A model generated the notes under the pieces. That model had not been told where the DNA came from, did not search any database, and was given only the letters and a program-made list of their open reading frames with translations. The translations under genes and the position numbers were made by a program. From positions 3,410,001-3,474,000 of the forward strand of contig NZ_CP022685.1 in the NCBI RefSeq assembly GCF_002556545.1: a DNA stretch of 64,000 bases, written 5' to 3'. This document shows positions 1 to 8,835 of this stretch, piece after piece (position 1 is the first letter of the stretch; every line of letters begins with the position of its first letter). Source of the DNA: Streptomyces formicae. Lineage in GTDB: Bacteria; Actinomycetota; Actinomycetes; Streptomycetales; Streptomycetaceae.

Positions 1-2022
1 GCTGCCCTGGGAGCGGTGGATCGTCACGGCGTAGGCGTGCGAGAGCTCGTCCAGTTCGTCGAAGTCGTACGGGATCTCCTCGTCCTCGTCGGTCAGGACG
101 GTCAGCCTCTGGTCGTCCGTGCTGAGCGAGGTGACCACGCCCACCGTGCCGTTGAAGACGCCGTTCTGCCCCTTCTCGTAGTTGTTGCGGATCTGGGTGA
201 CCTTGTCGCCGACGCGGAAGACCCGGCCGCCGAAGCGCTTCTCCGGCAGGTCGGGCCTGGCGGGCGTGATGGCCTGCTGGAGGAGGCCGTTGAGGTTCCC
301 GGCGCCCGCGGGGCCGCGGTGCATGGGGGCGAGGACCTGGACGTCGCGGCGCGGGTCGAGGCCGAACTTCTTGGGGATGCGGTGCGCGGCGACGTCCACC
401 GTGACGCGGCCCGCGTCCTCGGTCTCCTCCTCGACGAAGAGGAAGAAGTCCTTCATGCCCTGGGTGAGCGGCGGCACACCGGAGTTGATGCGGTGGGCGT
501 TGGTGACCACGCCCGACTCCTGGGCCTGCCGGAAGATGCGGGTGAGACGGACGGCGGGGACGGGGCTGCCGTCGGCGAGCATGTCCCGCAGGACCTCGCC
601 CGCGCCGACGCTCGGCAGTTGGTCCACATCGCCGACGAAGAGCAGGTGGGCGCCCGGCGGGACCGCCTTGACCAGCTTGTTGGCCAGGAGCAGGTCCAGC
701 ATCGAGGCTTCGTCGACCACCACCAGGTCGGCGTCGAGCGGCCGCTCCTTGTCGTACGCCGCGTCTCCCCCCGGCCGCAGCTCGAGGAGGCGGTGGACGG
801 TGGACGCCTCGGCGCCCGTCAGCTCGGCGAGGCGCTTGGCGGCGCGTCCGGTGGGAGCGGCGAGGACGACCTTGGCCTTCTTGGCGCGGGCCAGCTCGAC
901 GACGGAGCGGACCGTGAAGGACTTGCCGCAGCCCGGCCCGCCGGTCAGGACGGCCACCTTCCGGGTCAGCGCGAGCTTGACCGCCTCCTCCTGCTCGGGC
1001 GCGAGTTCGGCTCCCGTGCGCTTCGCGAGCCAGCCGAGTGCCTTGTCCCAGGCGACGTCACGGAAGGCGGGCATCCGGTCCTCGTCGGTCCTCAGGAGGC
1101 GCGACAGCTGGGCGGCCAGGGAGATTTCGGCGCGGTGGAAGGGCACCAGATAGACGGCCGTGACGTCCTCGCCGCCGTCCGGGCCCGGCACGCTCTCCCG
1201 TACGACCCCCTCCTCCTCGCCCGCCAGTTCGGCGAGGCAGTCGATGACCAGGCCCGTGTCCACCTGGAGGAGCTTGACCGCGTCGGCGATCAGGCGCTCC
1301 TCGGGCAGGAAGCAGTTGCCCTGGTCGGTGGATTGCGAAAGGGCGTACTGCAGACCGGCCTTGACGCGCTCCGGGCTGTCGTGCGGGATGCCGACCGACT
1401 GGGCGATGCGGTCGGCGGTGAGGAAGCCGATGCCCCAGACGTCGGCGGCGAGGCGATAGGGCTCGTTCTTCACGACGGAGATCGAGGCGTCGCCGTACTT
1501 CTTGTAGATGCGCACCGCGATGGAGGTGGAGACGCCGACTCCCTGGAGGAAGACCATGACCTCCTTGATGGCCTTCTGCTCCTCCCAGGCGGCGGCGATC
1601 ATCTTCGTCCGCTTGGGGCCGAGTCCCGGCACCTCCACCAGGCGCTCGGGCTCGGTCTCGATGATGTCGAGGGTGTCCACGCCGAAGTGGGTGGTGATCC
1701 GGTCGGCCATCACCGGGCCGATGCCCTTGATGAGGCCGGAGCCGAGATAGCGGCGGATGCCCTGGATGGTGGCGGGCAGCACCGTCGTGTAGTTCTCCAC
1801 GGTGAACTGCTTGCCGTACTGCGGGTGGGAGCCCCAGCGGCCCTGCATCCGCAGCGACTCCCCGGCCTGGGCGCCGAGCAGCGCGCCGACGACCGTGAGC
1901 AGATCGCCCGCGCCGCGTCCGGTGTCGACGCGCGCGACCGTGTACCCGGTCTCTTCGTTGGCGTACGTGATGCGCTCGAGGACCCCCTCGAGCACCGACA
2001 TCGCCGGTGCCTGACTCGACAT
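1..2022 (-). CDS. recD2: RecD2-type ATP-dependent DNA helicase (3' part beyond window)
   Basis: The gene reads leftward off the window edge, so only the first 674 codons are present. The complement translates without a stop into an SF1B helicase of RecD2 type. Two helix-hairpin-helix segments (GLIKGIGPVMA, VEVPGLGPKR) lie near residues 95-135. Walker A (GGPGCGKSF) is near residue 360, Walker B (VVVDEASM) near 436 and GDVDQLPSVGAG follows. RecD2 proteins are 5'-3' DNA helicases that act in repair without RecB and RecC; that role is family knowledge. ATG at 2022 is preferred: a TAGCGT hexamer lies 6 nt upstream and there is no Shine-Dalgarno, so a leaderless mRNA is likely. Divergent from the DUF937 gene. 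Confidence 0.93.
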   Translation of the reverse strand, partial: MSSQAPAMSVLEGVLERITYANEETGYTVARVDTGRGAGDLLTVVGALLGAQAGESLRMQGRWGSHPQYGKQFTVENYTTVLPATIQGIRRYLGSGLIKGIGPVMADRITTHFGVDTLDIIETEPERLVEVPGLGPKRTKMIAAAWEEQKAIKEVMVFLQGVGVSTSIAVRIYKKYGDASISVVKNEPYRLAADVWGIGFLTADRIAQSVGIPHDSPERVKAGLQYALSQSTDQGNCFLPEERLIADAVKLLQVDTGLVIDCLAELAGEEEGVVRESVPGPDGGEDVTAVYLVPFHRAEISLAAQLSRLLRTDEDRMPAFRDVAWDKALGWLAKRTGAELAPEQEEAVKLALTRKVAVLTGGPGCGKSFTVRSVVELARAKKAKVVLAAPTGRAAKRLAELTGAEASTVHRLLELRPGGDAAYDKERPLDADLVVVDEASMLDLLLANKLVKAVPPGAHLLFVGDVDQLPSVGAGEVLRDMLADGSPVPAVRLTRIFRQAQESGVVTNAHRINSGVPPLTQGMKDFFLFVEEETEDAGRVTVDVAAHRIPKKFGLDPRRDVQVLAPMHRGPAGAGNLNGLLQQAITPARPDLPEKRFGGRVFRVGDKVTQIRNNYEKGQNGVFNGTVGVVTSLSTDDQRLTVLTDEDEEIPYDFDELDELSHAYAVTIHRSQGS

Positions 2023-2034
2023 GATCCGACGCTA
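2023..2034 (-). promoter_or_regulatory. Putative -10 box (TAGCGT) for leaderless recD2 mRNA
   Basis: On the minus strand TAGCGT (2034-2029) is followed by 6 nt and then the recD2 ATG. It fits an actinobacterial TANNNT -10 element with transcription starting at or next to the start codon. No clear -35 is assigned. Confidence 0.45.
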
Positions 2035-2287
2035 CCGCCCGGCACCGACAGCGCGGGAAGCCTGTGGACAACTTCGAAGGGGCCCGGTCCGTGGACCAGA
2101 CCCCTTCGGGTTTCCCTCCCCTGTCAAACCTCGCGATCCCCCCGGATCCCCCGGATCCCCCCAGATCCTGGTTCCCCCCTCAGAAGGTCTGACTCCAAGT
2201 ACGACACGCCTGGTGCCCGAAGGGTTGCACGGCGTTGCCCACGAGTTTTCGGAACGGCTTCCAGGTGCTGACAAAGCGGGGCAGAAG

Positions 2288-2300
2288 TAGCGTTTGACGC
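2288..2300 (+). promoter_or_regulatory. Putative -10 box (TAGCGT) for leaderless DUF937 mRNA
   Basis: TAGCGT (2288-2293) is followed by exactly 7 nt and the ATG at 2301, and no Shine-Dalgarno is present. The divergent recD2 start carries the same hexamer. The predicted transcription start coincides with the A of ATG. Confidence 0.5.
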
Positions 2301-2843
2301 ATGAGCGATTCCCAGTCCTTCGAGCAGGACGTGCTGAACGAGCTCGGCGACGACAAGCTCCAGGAGATCGCGGGCCTGCTCGGCACGGACGCGGCAGGGG
2401 CCCAGGACGTCGTGGGCACCACGGTGTCCGCGCTCTCCGGGGACCTCCAGGACAAGGCGGCCGCGCCGGATCCCGCGGAGGCCGACGAGGTGCGCCGGGC
2501 TTTCGCCGAGGTCGAGTCCGGCGGACCGCCCCTCCAGCCCGGCGAGCAGCCCCTTCAAGGGGTGGCCGCCTTCGGCGGGTTGGGCGGTCTCGCCGCCGGG
2601 GGGATGATGTCCGGCGTCCTCGCCAAGATGAGCAAGCCGGTCGCCAACGCGGTCTCCAAGAAGACCGGCATCCCCGCGCCGACGGTCTCCCGCGTCATCG
2701 AGATGCTCATCCCCGTCGTCCTCGCGGTGCTCACCAAGCGGGCCGCGAGCACCAAGGCCCCCGGCGGTGCGGCCCCGAAGGCGTCGGCGTCCTCGGGTGG
2801 CCTCGGTGATCTGCTCGCGCAGGTCCTGGGCGGCAAGAAGTAG
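2301..2843 (+). CDS. DUF937 domain protein
   Basis: A 180-residue protein recognised as DUF937-like. It has an acidic N-terminus, a central Gly/Ala-rich hydrophobic stretch (residues about 88-108, FGGLGGLAAGGMM), then a helical segment with TVSRVIEMLIPVVLAVLTKR and a Gly/Ser/Lys-rich tail. The hydrophobic core could associate with membrane or drive self-assembly. No catalytic motif is visible and the family function is not established. It stands alone, divergent from recD2, and ends before a short hairpin shared with the convergent isomerase gene. Confidence 0.88.
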   Translation: MSDSQSFEQDVLNELGDDKLQEIAGLLGTDAAGAQDVVGTTVSALSGDLQDKAAAPDPAEADEVRRAFAEVESGGPPLQPGEQPLQGVAAFGGLGGLAAGGMMSGVLAKMSKPVANAVSKKTGIPAPTVSRVIEMLIPVVLAVLTKRAASTKAPGGAAPKASASSGGLGDLLAQVLGGKK

Positions 2844-2854
2844 TCAACGAGCGG

Positions 2855-2872
2855 CCGCGGCCACGGCCGCGG
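2855..2872. terminator. GC hairpin between convergent genes
   Basis: Inverted repeat CCGCGGCC / GGCCGCGG with a 2-nt spacer lies in the 41-bp gap between the convergent DUF937 and isomerase genes. There is no T-tract, which is usual for Streptomyces terminators. It could serve both strands. Confidence 0.45.
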
Positions 2873-2884
2873 TCCGCACGGGTC

Positions 2885-3721
2885 TCACGCGTGCGCGCGA
2901 AAGCGTCGCGCCGTCTCCCTCAGCACCTCGCCGCCGTCGCGTGCCCACAGGTCCTCGTTGAAGATCTCGACCTCGATCGCCCCCGCGTACCCCGCGCCGT
3001 CGACCAGCGCGCGGAACGCCTTGAAGTCGACGCTGCCGTCCCCCAGCTGCCCGCGCCCGAGCAGCACGCCCGCGGGCAACGGAGTGATCCAGTCGGCCAG
3101 TTGGAAGGCGTGGATCCGGCCGCCCCTGCCCGCCCGGTCGATCTGCGCGGGCGCCTGGTCGTCCCACCACAGGTGGTAGGTGTCCACGACCACGCCCACC
3201 TGCGCCGCGGGGAAGCGTTCCGCGATGTCGAGCGCCTGGCCCAGGGTGGAGACCACGCAGCGGTCCGCGGCGAACATCGGGTGCAGCGGTTCGATGGCGA
3301 GCCGTACGCCCCGCTCCTCGGCGTAGGGGCCGAGGACGGCAAGCGCGTCGGCGATGCGCTCGCGGGCACCGGTCAGGTCCTTGCTGCCGTGCGGCAGCCC
3401 GCCGGAGACCAGGACCAGCGTGTCCGTGCCGAGCGTCGCCGCCTCGTCGACCGCCGCGCGGTTGTCGTCGAGGGCACGCGCGCGTGCCGCCTCCCCGATG
3501 TCCGTGAAGAAGCCGCCCCTGCACAGGCTCGTGACGGTGAGGCCCGACTCGCGCATGAGGCGGGCGGTGCGCTCGACCCCGTACTCCTGGACCTGCGCGC
3601 GCCACAGACCGACCCCGGTGACGCCCTCCTCGGCGCAGCCTGCGGCGAGGTCGGTCATCGACCACTGCTTGATGGTCTCCTGGTTGATGCTCAGCCGGGA
3701 CGGGTCGACAGCGGCGCTCAT
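2885..3721 (-). CDS. Sugar phosphate isomerase/epimerase (xylose isomerase-like TIM barrel)
   Basis: A 278-residue AP-endonuclease-2/xylose-isomerase-like TIM barrel. Visible metal-site segments are AIEPLHP (about residue 140), VVVDTYHLWWD (about 180) and the C-terminal AIEVEIFNEDLW. Such enzymes use a divalent metal to isomerise or epimerise keto sugars or to process inositol-type substrates; the substrate here is unknown. The ATG at 3721 overlaps the stop of the DUF993 gene (ATGA), which fixes the start and implies translational coupling. It is the last gene of a three-gene leftward operon behind the LacI-type operator at 6075-6090. Confidence 0.9.
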   Translation of the reverse strand: MSAAVDPSRLSINQETIKQWSMTDLAAGCAEEGVTGVGLWRAQVQEYGVERTARLMRESGLTVTSLCRGGFFTDIGEAARARALDDNRAAVDEAATLGTDTLVLVSGGLPHGSKDLTGARERIADALAVLGPYAEERGVRLAIEPLHPMFAADRCVVSTLGQALDIAERFPAAQVGVVVDTYHLWWDDQAPAQIDRAGRGGRIHAFQLADWITPLPAGVLLGRGQLGDGSVDFKAFRALVDGAGYAGAIEVEIFNEDLWARDGGEVLRETARRFRAHA

Positions 3722-4896
3722 TGGGGTACTCCGTGGACGGTGAGCAGGGATCGCATGCGGGCGGCGGCGAGGGCCGGGTCGGGGAACAGGCCGAGGCCGT
3801 CGGCGAGTTCGTAGGCGCGGGCCAGGTGCGGCAGCGAGCGCGCCGACTGGAGGCCGCCGACCATGGTGAAGTGCGACTGGTGGCCCGCGAGCCAGGCGAG
3901 CAGGACGACGCCCGTCTTGTAGTAGCGGGTCGGCGTCCGGAAGAGGTGGCGTGACAACGCGACCGTGGGGTCGAGGAGTTCGCGGAAGCCCTTCACGTCC
4001 CCGGTGTCCAGGATCCGCACCGCGTCCGCCGCGAGGGGCCCCAGCGGGTCGAAGATGCCGAGCAGCGCGTGGCTGAAGCCGTGGTCGTCGCCCGCGATCA
4101 GTTCCGGGTAGTGGAAGTCGTCGCCCGTGTAGCAGCGCACGCCCCGGGGCAGGCGGCGGCGCAGGGCGATCTCGCGGTCGGCGTCCAGGAGCGAGACCTT
4201 GATGCCGTCGACCTTGTCGGGGTGGGCGGCGATGACCTGGAGGAAGGTGTCCGTGGCCGCGTCCAGGTCGGCCGAGCCCCAGTAGCCCTCCAGGGCGGGA
4301 TCGAACATCGGGCCGAGCCAGTGCAGGATCACCGGCTCGGTGGCCTGGCGCAGGAGATGGCCGTACGTCTCCAGGTAGTCGTCCGGCGACGCGGCCGCCG
4401 CCGACAGGGCGCGTGACGCCATCAGGATCGGCTGCGCGTCGCACGACTCGACGAGCTCCAGCTGCTCCTCGTACGCCGTACGGACCGTCAGGAGGTCGGC
4501 GGGTGCCGTGAGTTGGTCGGTGCCGACGCCGCACGCGATGCGGCCGCCGACCGCCTTCGCCTCGGCGGCCGAGCGGCGGATCAGCTCGGCGGCGCCCGCC
4601 CAGTCCAGGCCCATGCCGCGCTGCGCGGTGTCCATGGCCTCCGCGACGCCGAGGCCGTGCGACCAGAGGTGGCGGCGGAAGGCGAGGGTGGCGTCCCAGT
4701 CGACGGCGGCGGGGCCTTCCGGGGGGACGTCGGCGTAGGGGTCGGCGACCACGTGGGCGGCGGAGAAGACCGTGCGGGAGGTGAGCGGGGAGCCGCCGCC
4801 CGTCGGGCGGGGCGCGGCGCGCGTCGGGCGGGGCGCCTCGCGCGGGGTGTACGCGCGCGTGCCGCCGCCCTCGGCCGGAAGCAGGACGGTGCTCAC
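3718..4896 (-). CDS. DUF993 family protein (dihydrodipicolinate synthase-like)
   Basis: About 392 residues, recognised as the DUF993 group, which is aldolase/DHDPS-like: the middle contains GIKVSLLDAD and the fragment TGDDFHYPELIAGDDHGFSH. The family biochemistry is unknown to me. The GTG at 4896 overlaps the dehydrogenase stop (GTGA), giving a tightly coupled middle gene; longer upstream readings would run into that gene. Flanked by a Gfo/Idh/MocA dehydrogenase and a TIM-barrel isomerase, it probably performs a retro-aldol or related step in catabolism of an unusual sugar or cyclitol. That step is inferred from context only. Confidence 0.85.
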   Translation of the reverse strand: MSTVLLPAEGGGTRAYTPREAPRPTRAAPRPTGGGSPLTSRTVFSAAHVVADPYADVPPEGPAAVDWDATLAFRRHLWSHGLGVAEAMDTAQRGMGLDWAGAAELIRRSAAEAKAVGGRIACGVGTDQLTAPADLLTVRTAYEEQLELVESCDAQPILMASRALSAAAASPDDYLETYGHLLRQATEPVILHWLGPMFDPALEGYWGSADLDAATDTFLQVIAAHPDKVDGIKVSLLDADREIALRRRLPRGVRCYTGDDFHYPELIAGDDHGFSHALLGIFDPLGPLAADAVRILDTGDVKGFRELLDPTVALSRHLFRTPTRYYKTGVVLLAWLAGHQSHFTMVGGLQSARSLPHLARAYELADGLGLFPDPALAAARMRSLLTVHGVPQ

Positions 4897-6053
4897 AGCG
4901 CGATCTCCGGCACGTCGACGCGGCGGCCCTCGGCCGAGGAGCGCAGACCCAGTTCGGCGAGCTGCACGCCGCGCGCGCCCGCGAGGAGGTCCCAGCGGTA
5001 GGGCGCGTCCGCGTACACGTGCTTGAGGAAGAGCTCCCACTGCGCCTTGAAGCCGTTGTCGAACCCCTCGGGCCCCTGGTTGTCGGGGACCTCCTGCCAC
5101 TGGTCGCGGAAGGAGTGGGCGACGGGCAGGTCCGGGTTCCAGACCGGCTTGGGGGTCGTACTCCTGTGCTGTACGCGGCAGTTGCGCAGGCCCGCGACGG
5201 CCGAGCCCTCCGTGCCGTCGACCTGGAACTCGACGAGTTCGTCGCGGTTGACGCGCACCGCCCAGGAGGAGTTGATCTGCGCGATGGCCCCGCCGTCCAG
5301 CTCGAAGATGCCGTACGCGGCGTCGTCGGCGGTGGCGTCGTAGGGCTTGCCGCCCTCGTCCCAGCGCTGCGGGACGTGGGTGGCGGTGAGCGCCTGGACG
5401 CTGCGCACCCGGCCGAACAGCTCGTGCAGGACGTACTCCCAGTGCGGGAACATGTCGACGACGATGCCGCCGCCGTCCGCGGCGCGGTAGTTCCAGGAGG
5501 GCCGCTGCGCGGGCTGCCAGTCGCCCTCGAAGACCCAGTAGCCGAACTCGCCCCTGACCGACAGGATCCGGCCGAAGAAGCCGCCGTCGATGAGGCGCTT
5601 CAGCTTGAGCAGGCCCGGCAGAAAGAGCTTGTCCTGGACGACGCCGTGCTTGATGCCCGCGTCCGTGGCGAGGCGGGCCAGGTCGAGGGCGCCCGCGAGG
5701 CCGGTGGCGCTGGGCTTCTCCGTGTAGACGTGCTTGCCCGCGGCGATGGCCTTCTTGAGGGCCTCCTCGCGCGCGGAGGTGACCTGGGCGTCGAAGTAGA
5801 TGTCGACGGAGGGGTCGGCGAGGACCGCGTCGAGGTCGGTCGAGACGTGTTCGAGGCCGTGCCGTTCGGCCAGCGCGCGCAGCGCGTGCTCCCTGCGGCC
5901 GACGAGGACCGGCTCGGGCCAGAGCACGGTGCCCTCGCCCAGATCGAGGCCGCCCTGCTCGCGGAGGGCGAGGATCGAGCGGACCAGATGCTGGTGGTGG
6001 CCCATGCGTCCGGTGACGCCGTTCATGGCGATGCGCACCGTCTTCCGTGTCAC
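4893..6053 (-). CDS. Gfo/Idh/MocA family NAD(P)-dependent oxidoreductase
   Basis: A 386-residue protein with an N-terminal Rossmann domain (AMNGVTGRMGHHQHL near residue 10) and the family signature YTEKPSA near residue 130. A C-terminal GFO-type alpha/beta domain holds DMFPHWEYVLHEL. Members oxidise or reduce sugars and cyclitols at a ring carbon. GTG at 6053 is chosen because GGAGG lies 8 nt upstream; the longer reading from 6101 would cross the operator. First gene of the leftward operon, divergent from the LacI regulator. The substrate is not identifiable from sequence, and no transporter is adjacent. Confidence 0.9.
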   Translation of the reverse strand: MTRKTVRIAMNGVTGRMGHHQHLVRSILALREQGGLDLGEGTVLWPEPVLVGRREHALRALAERHGLEHVSTDLDAVLADPSVDIYFDAQVTSAREEALKKAIAAGKHVYTEKPSATGLAGALDLARLATDAGIKHGVVQDKLFLPGLLKLKRLIDGGFFGRILSVRGEFGYWVFEGDWQPAQRPSWNYRAADGGGIVVDMFPHWEYVLHELFGRVRSVQALTATHVPQRWDEGGKPYDATADDAAYGIFELDGGAIAQINSSWAVRVNRDELVEFQVDGTEGSAVAGLRNCRVQHRSTTPKPVWNPDLPVAHSFRDQWQEVPDNQGPEGFDNGFKAQWELFLKHVYADAPYRWDLLAGARGVQLAELGLRSSAEGRRVDVPEIAL

Positions 6054-6074
6054 GAAAGTCCCTCCATAGGGGCG

Positions 6075-6090
6075 TAGCAAGCGCTTTCTA
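6075..6090. promoter_or_regulatory. LacI-type operator
   Basis: TAGCAAGCGCTTTCTA is a 16-bp near-palindrome with one mismatched pair around AAGCGCTT, the usual LacI/GalR core. It lies 22 bp upstream of the dehydrogenase start and between that operon and the divergent LacI gene, so autoregulation and substrate-induced derepression of the operon are likely. Confidence 0.75.
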
Positions 6091-6220
6091 TTTAGGGGCA
6101 AGCTAGCCTGCCGGACAAGGTTCGGACAAGGGCTTCGGACTTTCGCAGCGCAGTGGCGCGGCGCCCGTCACGGGGCGCGGGCCGTCGCGACGACCAGAGC
6201 AGTGACCGGAGGACGACGAG

Positions 6221-7267
6221 ATGACCGTGACCCTGGCGGACGTGGCGGCCCGCGCGCAGGTCTCCCCCGCCACCGTCTCCCGCGTGCTGAACGGCAATTA
6301 CCCCGTGGCGGCCGCGACGCGCGAGCGGGTCCTGCGCGCGGTCGACGACCTCGACTACGTCCTCAACGGGCCCGCGAGCGCGCTCGCCGCGGCCACCTCC
6401 GACCTGGTCGGGGTCCTCGTCAACGACATCGCCGACCCCTTCTTCGGGATCATGGCGGGCGCCGTGCAGTCCGAGATCGGCGGTCCCGGCGGGCGCGCGG
6501 GCGGCGAGCGGATGGCGGTGGTGTGCAACACCGGCGGCTCCCCCGAGCGCGAACTGACCTACCTCACCCTCCTCCAGCGCCAGCGCGCCGCCGCGGTCGT
6601 CCTCACCGGCGGCGCGATCGAGGACGCCGAGCACGCCGCCGCGATCGCCGGGAAGCTGCGGCGGCTCGCGGAGGCGGGCTCGCGGGTGGTGCTGTGCGGG
6701 CGCCCGCCGTCGCCCGACACCGACGCGGTGGCGGCGCTCACCTTCGACAACCGCGGCGGCGGCCGCCAGATCACGGAGCACCTGCTCGGTCTCGGGCACC
6801 GGCGCGTCGGCTACATCGCGGGCCCCGAGGAGCGCACCACCACCCGGCACCGCCTGGAGGGCCACCGGGCCGCGCTCGCCGCGCGCGACATCGAGGACGA
6901 TCCCGCGCTGACGGTGCACGGCCCCTACGACCGCCGCTCCGGATACGACGCGACGGTCGAACTCCTGCGCCGCGCACCCGACTTGACGGCCGTCGTCGCC
7001 GCGAACGACACGGTGGCGCTCGGCGCCTGCGCGGCCCTGCGCGACAAGGGCCTGCGCATCCCGGACGACGTGTCGGTGGCGGGCTTCGACGACCTCCCCT
7101 TCAGCATCGACGTGGTCCCCGCCCTGACGACGGTCCGGCTGCCGCTGCACGAGGCGGGGGCCCGCGCGGGCCGCATCGCCATGGGCAAGGAGAAGCCGCC
7201 GCCGGGCGGAGTGGCCACGGTGCACGGGGAGTTGATGGTGCGGGGGTCGACGGCGGGGCCTCGGTAG
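6221..7267 (+). CDS. LacI family transcriptional regulator
   Basis: A 348-residue LacI/GalR regulator. The N-terminal helix-turn-helix (TLADVAARAQVSPATVSRVL) and hinge are followed by a periplasmic-binding-protein-like effector domain with DDVSVAGFDDLPFS near residue 285. The ATG has GGAGG about 9 nt upstream. It is divergent from the dehydrogenase/DUF993/isomerase operon, and the palindrome at 6075-6090 is its obvious target. It probably represses the operon until a sugar-like inducer binds. Confidence 0.92.
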   Translation: MTVTLADVAARAQVSPATVSRVLNGNYPVAAATRERVLRAVDDLDYVLNGPASALAAATSDLVGVLVNDIADPFFGIMAGAVQSEIGGPGGRAGGERMAVVCNTGGSPERELTYLTLLQRQRAAAVVLTGGAIEDAEHAAAIAGKLRRLAEAGSRVVLCGRPPSPDTDAVAALTFDNRGGGRQITEHLLGLGHRRVGYIAGPEERTTTRHRLEGHRAALAARDIEDDPALTVHGPYDRRSGYDATVELLRRAPDLTAVVAANDTVALGACAALRDKGLRIPDDVSVAGFDDLPFSIDVVPALTTVRLPLHEAGARAGRIAMGKEKPPPGGVATVHGELMVRGSTAGPR

Positions 7268-7284
7268 AGGGCCTTCCGGCCCTC
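7267..7284. terminator. Hairpin between convergent lacI-type and mocR-type genes
   Basis: GAGGGCC-TTCC-GGCCCTC is a perfect 7-bp stem with a 4-nt loop at the LacI gene stop codon, in the gap to the convergent MocR gene. There is no T-tract. Confidence 0.5.
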
Positions 7285-7323
7285 CGGCCCTCCGCTACCG
7301 GGCCGCCCCTCCCCGGCGCCCGC

Positions 7324-8835
7324 TCACAGCAGCCGCCCCAGCACCCGCACCCCCTCCGCGATCTCCGCCGTGCCGGTCGCCGCGTAGCCGAGCACCAGGC
7401 CCGGGGCGTGCGGGAGTTGGGTGTGCCAGGAGAGCGGGTGGACCTTGACCCCGTGGGCGAGGGCGGCGGTGGCCAGGTCCGTGTCGGGGGCGTCGTACGC
7501 CGCCGCGTCGAAGGTGATCGTCAGGTGCAGGCCCGCCGCCGCGCCGTGCACCCTCGCGCCCGGCAGGTGCGTCGCGATCGCCTGGATCATCGCGTCCCTG
7601 CGCCTGCGGTGGTGCTTGCGGATCAGGCGCAAGTGGCGTTCCAGGTCGCCCGATTCCATCAGGTGGGCGAGGACGAGCTGGGGCAGCGCCGCGTTGCCGA
7701 GGTCGACGAGGCGCTTGGCGTCCGCGAGGGCGTCCTGGTACGCGGGCGGGGCGAGCAGCCAGCCGAGCCGCAGCGCGGGCGCGAGCAGCTTGGAGACGCT
7801 GCCCGCGTAGCAGACGTGCGCCGGGAGCAGGGCGTGCAGCGCGGGCACGGCGGGGCGGTCGTAGCGGTGCTCCGCGTCGTAGTCGTCCTCGATGACGAGG
7901 CCGCCCTCGCGGGCCCAGTCCATCAGTTCGCGGCGCCGTTCGCCGCCGAGGACCACGCCGGTCGGGAACTGGTGGGCCGGTGTGAGCAGCACGGCTGGCG
8001 CCCCGGTGGCCCGCAGCGCGTCGACGCGGACGCCCTGGGCGTCCACCGGCACGGGCGGCGTGCCGAGCGGCCGCAGGTGCTGGCGCACGCCGAGGGAGCC
8101 CGGTTCCTCGACGGCAACGCGCGAGATCCCCTCGGCGCGCAGCACGTCGACGAGCAGGCGCAGCGCCTGGGCCGTGCCGTTGACGATCATCACGTCGGCC
8201 GGGTCCGCGACGATCCCCCGGTTGCGGGAGAGCCAGCGCGCGACGGCGCCGCGCAGGGCGGGTGTGCCGCGCGGATCCCCGTACCCGAAGTCCGCCGGGG
8301 CGAGTCCGGCGAGCACGGCCCGCTCGGCACGCAGCCAGGCCGCGCGCGGGAACGCCGAGAGGTCGGGCAGGCCGGGTGAGAGGTCGATGCGGGCGGGGGC
8401 GGCGCGGACGGCGTCGAAGATGCCGAGGTCGTCAGAGGGTGTGGCGAAGAGGTCCCTCCGCGCTGACTGTCCATCAGTTGTCGTGCTGCGGGCGGGCATC
8501 GATCGCGTACGGGCCGGTGTCGCGAGGACCACCGTGCCGCCCCTGCCCCGGCCCGCCACGTGCCCGTCCTCGGTCAGGCGCCGGTACGCCTCGGTCACCA
8601 CGCCACGGGAGACGCGCAGTTCGTCGGCGAGGGCGCGGGTGGCGGGGAGCCTGCTGCCGGTGGTGAGGCGACCGTCCGCGATCGCGCCCCTGATCTGCCG
8701 TGCCAGCCAGTCGGCGATGCCGCCCCTCGGCGCGTCGCCGGTGTCGAGTTGGAGGAAGTCGGAGGTGGCGGGTGCGTCTCCGGTCCGCCCCGGCGTTATG
8801 GACCTGTCGGAAGCCGATCCATTGGACCTGTTCAT
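7324..8835 (-). CDS. MocR/PdxR-type regulator (GntR HTH fused to aminotransferase fold)
   Basis: 503 residues. A GntR-type winged HTH (about 35-105; GSRLPATRALADELRVSRG) is joined to a fold-type I aminotransferase domain (about 145-503). The PLP-binding lysine is visible in AGSVSKLLAPALRLGW (K near residue 347), with VIEDDYDAEHRY upstream. MocR proteins sense PLP or an amino-acid/PLP adduct and regulate a divergent neighbour. Here that is a LysE exporter only 29 bp away, so control of amino-acid export is the simplest inference. The ATG at 8835 lies between two direct repeats that look like its operator. Confidence 0.92.
   Translation of the reverse strand: MNRSNGSASDRSITPGRTGDAPATSDFLQLDTGDAPRGGIADWLARQIRGAIADGRLTTGSRLPATRALADELRVSRGVVTEAYRRLTEDGHVAGRGRGGTVVLATPARTRSMPARSTTTDGQSARRDLFATPSDDLGIFDAVRAAPARIDLSPGLPDLSAFPRAAWLRAERAVLAGLAPADFGYGDPRGTPALRGAVARWLSRNRGIVADPADVMIVNGTAQALRLLVDVLRAEGISRVAVEEPGSLGVRQHLRPLGTPPVPVDAQGVRVDALRATGAPAVLLTPAHQFPTGVVLGGERRRELMDWAREGGLVIEDDYDAEHRYDRPAVPALHALLPAHVCYAGSVSKLLAPALRLGWLLAPPAYQDALADAKRLVDLGNAALPQLVLAHLMESGDLERHLRLIRKHHRRRRDAMIQAIATHLPGARVHGAAAGLHLTITFDAAAYDAPDTDLATAALAHGVKVHPLSWHTQLPHAPGLVLGYAATGTAEIAEGVRVLGRLL

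Noticed and set aside
16..2271. A 751-codon rightward open reading frame at the left edge
   Set aside because: Antisense to recD2, which shows Walker motifs in the other direction; composition is that of a shadow frame.
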